Shown: one piece after another, positions 18,582-27,795 of the stretch
Numbering within the stretch: the first letter of the stretch is position 1
Layout of the letters: each line of letters begins with the position of its first letter
Source of the DNA: Planococcus salinus
GTDB taxonomy: Bacteria; Bacillota; Bacilli; Bacillales_A; Planococcaceae
Direction of reading: 5' to 3'
Assembly (NCBI RefSeq): GCF_003719725.1
Contig: NZ_RIAX01000004.1
Location: 268,192-332,191 of the forward strand
Length of the DNA: 64,000 nucleotides
The notes under the pieces: generated by a model
Seen by the model: the letters and a program-made list of their open reading frames with translations, nothing else
What the model was told of the DNA's origin: nothing
The model's database searches: none
Made by a program: the position numbers and the translations under genes

Positions 18582-19544
18582 TCAAACAGTGTTTTTTAAC
18601 CATCCTGCCTTAACTGGTTGAATTGCTGATTTGCTGAAATGATTGGCAATTAATGCACCCAGCGATAAATTGAAGATCATATTGAAAATCGGTGCAACCG
18701 TCCCGAGTTCCCCGATAAAACGAAAAGCCAATATTGCCGCAAGAGCCGTGTTGCATAAACCAACCTGGAACAAAGCGGCACGGGCATCTTCTTCTCCCAG
18801 ATTCAATGCTCGAGCTATGAGGTAAGCGGCCGCCATCGGGAAAACGACTTGTACGAGTGTTGCCGCTGCAATCAGCGGAATGGAATTCATTTCCGAAGCA
18901 ATGGCGGCTTTTCCGCTTCCCACAAGCGTATGGACAATCAGCAGCAACGCCAACGAAGATCCAAGCTTTGTCACCGATTTTGAGTAAATTTTCAGTTTTG
19001 GAAGGCTCCGCTGAATCCACAAACCGATACCCATCGGCACTACCACAATCAGGACAAATGATAACAGCAGATCGAAAAAGGAAATTGCCACTTGTTCATT
19101 CGACAGACCCAGCATGGCCAGCGGTGTGACGATCGGACTGATCGCCACGTCCAGTAAAGAGGCTGCCACCACCAAAGAGGCGTTGCCTCCCGCAAGGAAC
19201 GTATAGACAGTGGCAGCCGTCGCGCTCGGCACAGTTCCCGCCAATATGAGGCCAGCCGCAATTTCCGGTTTTGATGAAAAGAACAGATGGGCCAAACCGA
19301 TGGATACAAATACCGTAAGCGTCCATTTCAAGGCCGTTACCAGCACCAATTCCCGTTTCTTGTTCCGTATTTCTTTAAAAGCTTCGATGTTCATCGACAG
19401 CCCCGCAAAAAAGATGACAACTCCCAATAGCATACTTGGAACCCAGGAAGATACCTGCCAATACACCGGCGAAAAGTATGTACCTACAGCTACCAATAAA
19501 ATTAAAATCGGCAATTTTTCAGAAACGAATTTGATCAAAGACAT
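18582..19544 (-). CDS. Bile acid:sodium symporter (BASS) family transporter
   Basis: A 320-residue membrane protein with ten hydrophobic segments, the layout of the BASS family. Visible marks are LLGVVIFFAGLSMNIEAF, AAGLILAGTVPSATAATVYTFLAGGN near the crossing region, and the closing GLCNTALAAILA. Bacterial members carry bile acids, pantothenate-type or keto-acid substrates with sodium; the substrate here is unknown (B. subtilis YocS is a likely relative). GGAGG precedes the ATG at about 12 nt. It is monocistronic with its own terminator. Confidence 0.88.
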   Translation of the reverse strand: MSLIKFVSEKLPILILLVAVGTYFSPVYWQVSSWVPSMLLGVVIFFAGLSMNIEAFKEIRNKKRELVLVTALKWTLTVFVSIGLAHLFFSSKPEIAAGLILAGTVPSATAATVYTFLAGGNASLVVAASLLDVAISPIVTPLAMLGLSNEQVAISFFDLLLSFVLIVVVPMGIGLWIQRSLPKLKIYSKSVTKLGSSLALLLIVHTLVGSGKAAIASEMNSIPLIAAATLVQVVFPMAAAYLIARALNLGEEDARAALFQVGLCNTALAAILAFRFIGELGTVAPIFNMIFNLSLGALIANHFSKSAIQPVKAGWLKNTV

Positions 19545-19880
19545 TCTGCTTTATTTCCTCCCAGCTTCGTGCGTTACTTCATCAATATTTGGCACACATG
19601 AGTTTTCATCTATTATACAGGGGTTGTTTGAAAAATTCTGTTTTTTTAATAAATTCGTTTACAGCGTGAAACATTTTCACTGTTGGTCCGTTTATTATGG
19701 TGTAGTCATTTCCACTGCAAAAGAGGTGATGAAGAAGACATCAAAAGCGCCTTCACTGCTTTTCCAGTCATTTTTGTCCACTGCTGAAATCTGTGTCACT
19801 TCGCTTTTTTTTGCTTGTATCATGACGAAATCAGTCCAAGGCCGGCAGCTTCTATACTAAAATGTGGAGGAATCAACGTG
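19545..19880. other. Divergent promoter region, BASS gene / secreted protein gene
   Basis: About 335 nt, A/T-rich on the left. It must contain promoters in both directions. A TATACT near 19853 is a possible -10 for the rightward gene but lacks a good -35. A small inverted repeat (GTGAAACATTTTCAC, about 19666-19680) is present. Nothing else was recognised. Confidence 0.4.
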
Positions 19881-20795
19881 ATGAAGAACAAAATGATGAT
19901 TACAGCTATGTCAGCCATTTTACTTGCAAGCGGGTCTATGCAAAGCGGAGCAGCTTTTGCCCATGAAGCTCCAGTCATTACGCAAACGGCAGCCGCTCAC
20001 CATTTCATCTCAAAAGACCAGGTCATAGCGGCGAGCAGTAAGTGGGTCCAAAAAATGTCTTATGTTCAAATGGGTGGTTTTTATGAAGAAGGCGAATACA
20101 AAACCTTCACTCATAAAGGCCAAACGTATCGCTATCTGTCGAAAGATATCGATACCCGAAGAGAATTGCTTCGCTACCTGACCGAAAGCGTAACAGCTGA
20201 CTATGCTGAACAATTCATCAAAGAAATGGGCATTATTCAATATAGAGGCAAACTGGCCCAACTGGAAGCAGATGGCGGCTCTTTGCTGCAGTGGGAACAA
20301 GCCGAAGTCGTCCACCTGAAGACAGCCGGTAATAGGCATACATATAAGTTGATTGTGCCAATTGGAGAAACAACAGAAAAATCTGTTTACCATGTCCACC
20401 TGAAGAGAGTGTCGCAAAACTCCTGGAAAATTGACCAACTCGAGTACCAAAAAGATGTAACAGCCGACATTCCGGGGAATATCAATCCAGCTTTTGTGTT
20501 TTTCCATTATCTGCTGACTGATTCATCTGTAAGCCAGGAGCAATTGGCCCATAAAGATGTCTTGGATGTCCGCTCCTTTAAAAAAGGCATTGAAAAAGTG
20601 GAAATCAAATCAATGGAAAACAAAGGTTGGGTGGGCGACAAAGTGGAGTATGCCGTTACATTTCATGCCGACCTGGCAAGAAACTACAAAGGCTCTCTGA
20701 AAAAAGGCGAGAACAGGCTGTATTTCCTGATTGAACACACTGGACATATGGAATTCAAAATCGTCAGTGTCAAAAACACCTCCCACAGCAAGTAA
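19881..20795 (+). CDS. Secreted protein with IseA-like domain and extra C-terminal domain
   Basis: A 304-residue exported protein. A signal peptide covers about residues 1-28 (basic start, hydrophobic core, AAFAHEA). Residues ~30-180 resemble IseA/YoeB, the secreted inhibitor of cell-wall DL-endopeptidases, through YKTFTHKGQTYRYLSKDI, the AEQFIKEMGI segment and the strongly conserved-looking ADGGSLLQWEQAEV. The last ~120 residues are unassigned and alternate strands, as in a small alpha/beta domain. IseA is about 180 residues, so this would be a two-domain variant. GGAGG lies 7 nt before a GTG (19878) and 10 nt before the ATG (19881); either may be used. The family link is from memory of the motif pattern. 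Confidence 0.6.
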   Translation: MKNKMMITAMSAILLASGSMQSGAAFAHEAPVITQTAAAHHFISKDQVIAASSKWVQKMSYVQMGGFYEEGEYKTFTHKGQTYRYLSKDIDTRRELLRYLTESVTADYAEQFIKEMGIIQYRGKLAQLEADGGSLLQWEQAEVVHLKTAGNRHTYKLIVPIGETTEKSVYHVHLKRVSQNSWKIDQLEYQKDVTADIPGNINPAFVFFHYLLTDSSVSQEQLAHKDVLDVRSFKKGIEKVEIKSMENKGWVGDKVEYAVTFHADLARNYKGSLKKGENRLYFLIEHTGHMEFKIVSVKNTSHSK

Positions 20796-20799
20796 AAAC

Positions 20800-20836
20800 A
20801 AAAGCCAGGGAACGGTTGTCACGTTCCCCGGCTTTT
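20800..20836. terminator. Bidirectional terminator after the IseA-like gene
   Basis: Arms 20800-20814 and 20822-20836 pair over 15 positions with one mismatch, bounded by an A-run and a T-run. It lies between convergent genes. Confidence 0.85.
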
Positions 20837-20860
20837 TAAATGGCCCGAAATTACTCTACA

Positions 20861-23800
20861 TTACGTCATGAGAATTTCCCGGATATCTTCTTCTGTCATC
20901 GCACGCAACGGCTCCTGACCTGATTGGATCACTTCATCGACCAGGTTTTTCTTTTTCAACTGCAATTGGGTGATTTTCTCTTCAATCGTCCCTTTGGCCA
21001 CCATCCGGATCACCTGCACTTCTTTTTCCTGCCCCATCCGATGCGCACGATCTGCAGCCTGCTGTTCGACTGCCGGATTCCACCAAAGATCATAAAGAAT
21101 CACGGTATCGGCGCCTGTCAGATTCAAACCGGTACCGCCTGCCTTTAAAGAAATCAAAAACAGATTCCCTTCCCCTTCGTTGAAACGGCTACACAGCTCA
21201 ACCCGTTCGCTGGGAGGCGTTTGACCATCCAAATAAAAATATGGAACGCCACTTTTCGCCAATTGCCGACCGATAAGACCCAGCATTTGCGTAAACTGCG
21301 AAAATACCAGCACCCGTCGTCCGGCAAGACGTGCTTCCTCCAACATCTCCATCAATTGATCGTATTTAGCAGAGCCGCCGGTATAACCTTCCACAAACAA
21401 CGCCGGATGACAGCATAATTGCCGAAGCCGTGTCAGGCCGGCCAATATTTGAATGCGGTGTTTTTGGAAACTGTCTTTGTTCAAATGCTTCAACGCATCA
21501 TGCTTCAGCTCCGCCAAATAAGCGGCGTACAATTTCTTCTGTTCACCCTGGAGTTCGGACAGCTGGACCGTCTCGACTTTCTCCGGCAATTCTTTTAAGA
21601 CTTCCTGTTTCACGCGGCGCAGGATAAACGGCCGTACCCGTTTTGCCACCTTTTCCCGTGCCATTTCACTGAACGCCCGCCGGTTTGGCAGCAGTTCCGG
21701 GAATACGACATGGAAAATCGACCATAATTCATCCAACGAGTTTTCAATCGGTGTTCCGGTCAAAGCAAACCGGTAGTCGGCCTGAATCGTCTTGACCGCC
21801 TTCGCCGTTTGTGTAACCGGGTTTTTGAACGCCTGTGCTTCGTCCAGGAACAAAGTATGAAATTGTTTTTTACGGTATAAAGCCCTGTCCATACGTAAGG
21901 AAGGATACGATGTGATAAGAACGTCCATTTTTTCACTTTCTTTTATGGTTAACGCTCTTTTTGCTTTGTTTCCATCGATAATGGCTGCCCGGATCGATGG
22001 GGCAAACTTTTTCAGTTCGTTCAGCCAGTTATACGTCAGTGAAGAAGGTGCCACTACCAGCACCGGCAATTGCCGGTTGCGGATATCCGGCAGGACCGAT
22101 AGGATAAACGCGATGCTCTGCAGTGTTTTGCCGAGCCCCATATCGTCCGCCAGAATGCCGCCGAACCTGTATTTGGCCAGCAGTTTGAACCAGCTGAAAC
22201 CGCTTTTTTGGTAATTGCGGAGCACATTTCTTAAACGATCCGGTATTTCCATATCCGCCGCTTCCGGCTCACTCAGCTGTTTCATCAGCTGAGTAAAGGT
22301 TTTTCCCGGGTCCACCAGTTTGTCCTGCTCCAAAGTTTCCACCATCCGCATTCCTTCGATCAACGGAACTCGTATCTCCTGTTCGTTGAAAGGAGCGTCC
22401 TGGACGTCCAGATCGACCAAGAAATCATGAAGGTTTCTGAATTCAGCTGTTTCCAAAGACAGTAATGTACCGTTTGGAATCCGGTAATACTTCCGCTTTT
22501 CCTTGAGTGCCAGCAACATTTGTTGGATCTCCGATTCCGGAATTCCTTGAAGGTCGAAACGGAATTCCAGCCAATCTGTCCGTTCACTAACCTCAACTTT
22601 GATTTTCGGGCCAGCATACGCTTTTTGCACACGCAATTTCACTGCTGTCGTGGCATAGACTTGCAGCAGTTCCTCCAGCTTCGGAATGGTGTGATACAAA
22701 AAATCGTATTCCGCTTCTTCGTCCTGCATATAAAAGCCGCCGTCTGTTTGTGTAAACGCATTGTTTTTCATCAGTTTCATGATTTCCTGTTCCTGATCAC
22801 GCTGCCGCCGAATACCGGGAAAATGACGAAATTCGTCTTCCGGTTCTTCGCATGGATTGATGACCAGCTGTCCGTAATGGAACTCCACTCCAGCCAGCAG
22901 CCGGTGTTTGATGCGGTCCAAAAACAGTTTTGCGTGAAGCGGTGTTGCCACCATTCGTTCAGTGATAACGTCTGCAATTTCCACTTTTCCGAGCTGTTCC
23001 AAACCTGGCACCACAGCCTCCATAAAGTGCTCCAATTGTTCAGGCGAAATGAACAGCTGCTCTTCTGTTCCTTCCATCAGCTCTTTCAATTGCACCAGTC
23101 GGTTGATGTTGTCTGCTGTCAGGCGGATGACAGTTCCGTTATAAAAAGCGGTTTCATAGGCGGCTGCTACCAAAAGCTGGTCCAACCCCTCTACGTCAAG
23201 CCGGTAGCCGCCTGACTTATCTTTGTCAAAATGAAAAGACAAAGCCAACTCTTCCGTTACGTAAAGATCTTCAACCACCTGGCCTTCCTGCACCACTCTG
23301 ACAAAAGGAGCTTTTTGCAATAATGGCAAAAACCGCTCCCAATCAGAAGGCGTCAGCAACAATGTATTTTCTGAACGGGTTGTTTCGGTGACTGCATGAC
23401 GGCTTTTCAACAGGAACTGGATGGCTTCTTCCGTTTCTTTATCGAAACTATGGATGTCGGGTGAATACAGAAAGCCGGATGGGCTTTCATACATCTCTCC
23501 CTGCTCCACTTTTGAAAGGAACGTCCCCAAGTCCTCAATTTCATGGAATTGATCAAGACCGATTTTCAATTGAAGCCCTATAACAGGCTCCTTTCTTCCG
23601 AAAAAAGATGGAATGCAGCTGAATTCCACCCGCACAGCCTCCCTGTTTTCAAAGTAAGACCGTCTGCCTCTTCGTTGCGGTGTTTGCGGAGCAAACAGCT
23701 CCATCATTTTTTCTGATAACGGCTGTTCCTTCAGCTCCATGTCAGCAATTTCCCACATGACTGCTGCAATATGGTGGCAGTAAGTCGATACAAACCCGAC

Positions 23801-24019
23801 CGGCGGGCAACTGCAGGAAGCGTCTATTTTCCCTCCGGCTGTCTGCTTCACATTGACGCAAAACCCATTTCTGCCCTGCACGGTCGCCTTCATGGTTAAA
23901 TCATCCTCTGAATCCGGCTCGAGTCTGACTTTGCCGGCCAAGTGATAGCTCCTGCCTTTTTTTGAAGCGGCGGTTCCGCAGTATTTTTTTATTGTTCGTT
24001 CAGTTATTGAAAAATTCAT
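20861..24019 (-). CDS. SNF2-family helicase with N-terminal SWIM zinc finger
   Basis: A 1052-residue Swi2/Snf2 ATPase. Near residues 65-90 a SWIM finger reads C-x-C...C-x-H (CSCPPVGFVSTYCHH). A long middle region (about 120-580) is the bacterial SNF2-associated part. The motor shows ILADDMGLGKTLQSI (motif I), LFLDEAQAFKN (II), ALTGTPIENSLDELWSI (III), VLVFSQF (IV) and SLKAGGTGLNLTGADTVILYDLWWNPAVEQQAADRAHRMGQ (V-VI). All motifs are intact. It is probably a DNA translocase that remodels DNA-protein complexes or RNA polymerase; the role in Bacilli is not established. It is monocistronic, divergent from pgeF, and its length is usual for the bacterial SWIM-SNF2 group. Confidence 0.95.
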   Translation of the reverse strand: MNFSITERTIKKYCGTAASKKGRSYHLAGKVRLEPDSEDDLTMKATVQGRNGFCVNVKQTAGGKIDASCSCPPVGFVSTYCHHIAAVMWEIADMELKEQPLSEKMMELFAPQTPQRRGRRSYFENREAVRVEFSCIPSFFGRKEPVIGLQLKIGLDQFHEIEDLGTFLSKVEQGEMYESPSGFLYSPDIHSFDKETEEAIQFLLKSRHAVTETTRSENTLLLTPSDWERFLPLLQKAPFVRVVQEGQVVEDLYVTEELALSFHFDKDKSGGYRLDVEGLDQLLVAAAYETAFYNGTVIRLTADNINRLVQLKELMEGTEEQLFISPEQLEHFMEAVVPGLEQLGKVEIADVITERMVATPLHAKLFLDRIKHRLLAGVEFHYGQLVINPCEEPEDEFRHFPGIRRQRDQEQEIMKLMKNNAFTQTDGGFYMQDEEAEYDFLYHTIPKLEELLQVYATTAVKLRVQKAYAGPKIKVEVSERTDWLEFRFDLQGIPESEIQQMLLALKEKRKYYRIPNGTLLSLETAEFRNLHDFLVDLDVQDAPFNEQEIRVPLIEGMRMVETLEQDKLVDPGKTFTQLMKQLSEPEAADMEIPDRLRNVLRNYQKSGFSWFKLLAKYRFGGILADDMGLGKTLQSIAFILSVLPDIRNRQLPVLVVAPSSLTYNWLNELKKFAPSIRAAIIDGNKAKRALTIKESEKMDVLITSYPSLRMDRALYRKKQFHTLFLDEAQAFKNPVTQTAKAVKTIQADYRFALTGTPIENSLDELWSIFHVVFPELLPNRRAFSEMAREKVAKRVRPFILRRVKQEVLKELPEKVETVQLSELQGEQKKLYAAYLAELKHDALKHLNKDSFQKHRIQILAGLTRLRQLCCHPALFVEGYTGGSAKYDQLMEMLEEARLAGRRVLVFSQFTQMLGLIGRQLAKSGVPYFYLDGQTPPSERVELCSRFNEGEGNLFLISLKAGGTGLNLTGADTVILYDLWWNPAVEQQAADRAHRMGQEKEVQVIRMVAKGTIEEKITQLQLKKKNLVDEVIQSGQEPLRAMTEEDIREILMT

Positions 24020-24086
24020 GACCTGGTCCTTCCTGCTGTCCTATACATCATTTGCTCCTTATTATATAGTAAAACAGGGTGATAGC

Positions 24087-24851
24087 ATGAAAATAAACAG
24101 TTACAGCAATAACGAGAAATTCATTTATGGACTGACCATGAAAGACGACACGGAACTTGAAAACAACAATATGGCGCTCCACGCTTCCGACAACTTGGAA
24201 GATGTATTGGAAAACCGAAGAAAACTGGCCGTTTTTCTGCAAAGCGGACTGGGGGATTTTGTTTGTGCCCACCAAACGCACAGCGCGAATTTTTACAAAG
24301 TGACGCTTGAAGATAAAGGCAAAGGATCCAAACATATGGACGATGCCATTGCAGACACAGACGCCCTTTATACGTACGAACCAAACTTGGTCTTATGCAG
24401 TTTTACTGCTGATTGCGTGCCGGTCATGTTTTATGATGAAGTGCAGGGACTGACCGGTGTCATCCATTCCGGCTGGCAAGGGACCGTCAAAGAAATTTCG
24501 TTAAAGCTTTTCGAACACCTGCAACAGGAAGAAAATTGTGCTCCTGAAAATCTGCATGTCCAGATCGGTGCCGCGTTGAGTCAGGAGAAATTTGAAGTCG
24601 ATGAGGATGTCTACCTCAAATTCAGAGATCTCGGCTACGCCGATGATTTTATGTATTACAACGGACAAACGCGCAAATACCATATTGATAACCAGCAAAC
24701 CGTCAAGAAGCAATGCGAATTGGCTGGTATTCCAGCCGGCAACATCTCGATTGACCGGACATGCACCTACATGAGTCCCGACGGATTTTCTTACCGGCAG
24801 GATAAAAAAAGCGGTCGGCATTTGGCTTTTATTACGAAGAGGCATGATTAA
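24087..24851 (+). CDS. pgeF: Peptidoglycan editing factor (multi-copper-oxidase-like laccase domain)
   Basis: A 254-residue protein of the PgeF/YlmD/YfiH family, which removes wrongly incorporated L-serine from peptidoglycan precursors and has purine nucleoside phosphorylase activity in some members. The metal-binding residues are visible in VCAHQTHSANFY (His), CSFTADCVPVMFYD (Cys) and VIHSGWQGTVKEI (His), followed by IGAALSQEKFEVDEDV and TCTYMSPDGFSYRQDK. The frame is open from 24018, but that overlaps the divergent SNF2 start, and GGTGAT sits correctly for the ATG at 24087. It is normally found near cell-division genes; here it stands alone. Confidence 0.9.
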   Translation: MKINSYSNNEKFIYGLTMKDDTELENNNMALHASDNLEDVLENRRKLAVFLQSGLGDFVCAHQTHSANFYKVTLEDKGKGSKHMDDAIADTDALYTYEPNLVLCSFTADCVPVMFYDEVQGLTGVIHSGWQGTVKEISLKLFEHLQQEENCAPENLHVQIGAALSQEKFEVDEDVYLKFRDLGYADDFMYYNGQTRKYHIDNQQTVKKQCELAGIPAGNISIDRTCTYMSPDGFSYRQDKKSGRHLAFITKRHD

Positions 24852-24906
24852 CGCCTGTGACTCTGATAACAGATTTCGATGACACAGAATCATTAATACG
24901 CAAAAA

Positions 24907-24941
24907 CCTGTAGACCTCTCTTCATAAGAATGGTCTACAGG
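24907..24941 (-). terminator. Terminator of the ABC transporter operon
   Basis: CCTGTAGACC (24907-24916) pairs with GGTCTACAGG (24932-24941) around a 15-nt loop, and is followed in the minus direction by TTTTTG. It lies just past the ATPase stop at 24951. Confidence 0.8.
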
Positions 24942-24950
24942 CGATGAAAT

Positions 24951-26021
24951 TCAGCTGAATACAAGGTCTTTTTCAGGTTTCGGGGCTGATTTCAATGAGA
25001 TTTCCACAGCATCACCGACTTGGAAACGGGGTGAGGAGATCGGTTCGTGAACTGTCCACGTTTCGACCCCTGCTTCCACTGTGTAATGAATCTCATGTCC
25101 CTGGTATTGAACATAGGTGATACGCCCCTGTGTTTCAGTCCCTGTGCTTAAAGACAATCGGACTTGTTCGGGGCGCACAGGATACAGACCTTTCTTTTTG
25201 AAGTGTTCCGCTACCCCCAGATCCGGCCAGCTGCTTTTTGAATCGATTGCAGGAACAAAGCGCCCATCTTGCCAATGTCCTTTTACCACATTGCATTTCC
25301 CCACAAAAGTCGCCACAAATTCCGTTTCCGGACGGGTATAGATCAGTTCCGGCGGGGCGATTTGCTCAATCTTCCCTTTGTTCATCACAACGATTTTATC
25401 GGCGATAGCCAGTGCTTCGCTTTGGTCGTGTGTTACAAAAACAATGGAAGCCTGGGTTTCCCGATGAAGTTTTTGGATTTCTTTCCTCATCTCCATCCGC
25501 AGTTCCACATCCAGTGCACTGAATGGCTCATCCATCAGCAATACGTTCGGCAAAGGGGCGATTGCCCGCGCCAATGCCACACGCTGCTTTTGCCCGCCCG
25601 ACAGTTCTGCAGGAAAACGTTCGGCAAACGAATCCAATCCGACGAGTGCCAGTGTCTCATTGATTCTCAAACTCATTGCCCGCTTGCTGTCTTTTCTGCT
25701 GTTCGGATGGTGACGCAATGGAAATTTGATGTGGTCTGCCACAGTCATATGCGGCCATAACGCAAAAGATTGAAAAACCATGCCGATATTTCGTTTTTCT
25801 GGAGGAACAACCCTTTTCGCTGATGCCACCATTGAATCGTTCATGACAATGCTGCCGGCTGTCGGCCCCATGAATCCTGCCAGCAGTTTCAATAACGTCG
25901 TCTTTCCGCATCCCGAAGGACCCAGCACGGCGATGAATTCCCCTTTTTTTATTTCCAGGTCCACGTTCTGTAAAGCAGGGAAAGAACCATAATCTTTTGA
26001 AACCCCTATCACTTCAATCAT
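24951..26021 (-). CDS. ABC transporter ATP-binding protein (ferric/organophosphonate type)
   Basis: A 356-residue ATPase of the FbpC/PotA group. Walker A is GPSGCGKTTLLKLL, the Q-loop follows in VFQSFALWPHMTVADHI, the signature is LSGGQKQRVALARAI, Walker B is VLLMDEPFSALD, and the switch is VTHDQSEAL. A TOBE-like C-terminal domain (about 240-356) is the usual regulatory part. The start ATG overlaps the stop of the permease gene by four bases (ATGA), so the two are coupled and the longer upstream frame is rejected. It powers the permease encoded upstream. Confidence 0.93.
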   Translation of the reverse strand: MIEVIGVSKDYGSFPALQNVDLEIKKGEFIAVLGPSGCGKTTLLKLLAGFMGPTAGSIVMNDSMVASAKRVVPPEKRNIGMVFQSFALWPHMTVADHIKFPLRHHPNSRKDSKRAMSLRINETLALVGLDSFAERFPAELSGGQKQRVALARAIAPLPNVLLMDEPFSALDVELRMEMRKEIQKLHRETQASIVFVTHDQSEALAIADKIVVMNKGKIEQIAPPELIYTRPETEFVATFVGKCNVVKGHWQDGRFVPAIDSKSSWPDLGVAEHFKKKGLYPVRPEQVRLSLSTGTETQGRITYVQYQGHEIHYTVEAGVETWTVHEPISSPRFQVGDAVEISLKSAPKPEKDLVFS

Positions 26022-27760
26022 TTTGCCTTCAACACCTTTCTGTCCCATAATTTTCCGAAAATCATAAAGAGTGACCCACCAAGTAAAATCCCCAGTACCA
26101 ATACAGTTGAAAAGGCGGTGGAATATGTAGAGTAGCCAGCCTGTTCGTAACCGAATATGACCACCCCTACGGTTTCAGAACCGCTCGACCATAACAGACT
26201 GGAAACGGTCAATTCAGTCAATGCCATCAAAAATACCAGAAGGGCTCCGCCGAGAATACCGGGGAACAAAAGCGGTAATAATATTTTTCGCCATTTCACC
26301 CAGCCTCTTGCACCGGAAGTCCGGGCCGCTTCATCCATCGATGGATCGATTTGGAGAAATGCGGTATAGCTGCCCCTGATTTGCAGGACGAGAAACCGCG
26401 TTGCATATGAGATGAACAAAATCCAGACAGTGCCGTAGATTCCCGGATTCCATCCCGGAACCGGTTCCATCCACATAAAGATCATACAGAGTGCGAACAC
26501 CGTGCCAGGAAGCGCATAAGGAATTGTCATGAACAGCTCTGCCGCTCGTGTAGACCATCCCGGAGATTTAAAACGGAGATAGGCAAATACTGTACCAAGA
26601 ACCAAACAAATTGCCACTGTAACCAGAGCCAGCTGCAAGCTGTTCGACAAGGCCGCTAACGGCTTTGAATCCGTGAAAAATACATGTTCATAATTTTTGA
26701 ATGATAAATTTTCGAAAGTGAATGGCACTCCGTAAGCGGAAATCAGCGACAAAGCACCCATTGCGACAAGCGGCATGAGACTTGTCATCAAAAGAAACGT
26801 CCACAACGCTCCTTCCAACAGTTTTTGCTTCACAGGCTCCAAAAAAATGCGCGGGCTTGAATCGCTGCGTACCGTTTCTGTGACACGGCTGCGCCGAAGT
26901 ATCATCCATTGAAGTACAGTGCCCATCAATGCAATGCCACCAAGCATCACTGACAAAACAGCTGCCCGTGAAAAAGCTTCGGGACCGAATCCGACCACTT
27001 GTTCATAAATGTATGTGCTGAGAACCCGGATATTGGCGGGCGTCCCCAAGAAAGCGGGGATTCCAAAGTTATCAAGATTCGATAAAAAAGCGATCAGTCC
27101 GCCGCTCGCAATGCCTGGTAGCGCAAGCGGAAGCACCACTTTCCGGAGAGCCTGTTTTTTCGACAAACCTGAAGTTGCTGCCGCTTCCTCCAAATCCCGT
27201 GGAATCTTCCGGAATACGTTAACTGTAAAAAGGTAGACAAGCGGGTAATGCGATAATCCGAGCAGGAGGAGGATTCCCCCAATGCTATAAAGATTCGGAA
27301 CCTGCAAATCGCCCGGCAGCCAGGAAAGGACTGCCGCCACCGGTCCAGAACCGCCGAAAAACTGCGTCCATGCCAATGTCGTAATATACGAGGGAATGAC
27401 AAACGGCAGAAAAATGAAAAGCTGCATGGCTCTTTTTCCTCTTATATGGACATACGCAACAACCCAGGCAAACATCACACCGAGAAACAAAGCCAAAAAA
27501 GTGGAGCCCAGCACAATGACCAACGTGTTCTGGACGGTGACCCAAGTTGCTTGTTCCTTCAGAACTTCAGCGTAATAGTGCAACGTCAGCGAGCCTTCCT
27601 TGACGAAGCTGAGCCAAATGAGCCGGAGGACCGGCAGCAGGAAAAACAGGAAGACCAGCAACAGACCGAGTCCTTTATACAATTTTTTGCTGTGAAAAAA
27701 GAGAGAGAAAGAGGATGGCCCCGTTCTTCTCTCTTCCATCATGGAATGTTTAACAATCAT
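26018..27760 (-). CDS. ABC transporter permease, fused double-domain (iron/phosphonate type)
   Basis: A 580-residue permease with about twelve membrane segments, made of two homologous BPD_transp_1 halves, as in FbpB/SfuB/PhnU-type importers. Each half has an EAA loop: DLEEAAATSGLSKKQALRKVVLPLALPGIASG near residue 200 and SMDEAARTSGARGWVKWRKILLPLLFPGILGG near 480. Both loops should contact the ATPase. Start ATG follows AAGGAG at 8 nt. It lies 35 nt after the receptor gene and overlaps the ATPase gene by four bases, forming a three-gene importer operon. Confidence 0.93.
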   Translation of the reverse strand: MIVKHSMMEERRTGPSSFSLFFHSKKLYKGLGLLLVFLFFLLPVLRLIWLSFVKEGSLTLHYYAEVLKEQATWVTVQNTLVIVLGSTFLALFLGVMFAWVVAYVHIRGKRAMQLFIFLPFVIPSYITTLAWTQFFGGSGPVAAVLSWLPGDLQVPNLYSIGGILLLLGLSHYPLVYLFTVNVFRKIPRDLEEAAATSGLSKKQALRKVVLPLALPGIASGGLIAFLSNLDNFGIPAFLGTPANIRVLSTYIYEQVVGFGPEAFSRAAVLSVMLGGIALMGTVLQWMILRRSRVTETVRSDSSPRIFLEPVKQKLLEGALWTFLLMTSLMPLVAMGALSLISAYGVPFTFENLSFKNYEHVFFTDSKPLAALSNSLQLALVTVAICLVLGTVFAYLRFKSPGWSTRAAELFMTIPYALPGTVFALCMIFMWMEPVPGWNPGIYGTVWILFISYATRFLVLQIRGSYTAFLQIDPSMDEAARTSGARGWVKWRKILLPLLFPGILGGALLVFLMALTELTVSSLLWSSGSETVGVVIFGYEQAGYSTYSTAFSTVLVLGILLGGSLFMIFGKLWDRKVLKAK

Positions 27761-27795
27761 TTGGATAGCTCCTTACACCCGTACTTCTATGCGGA

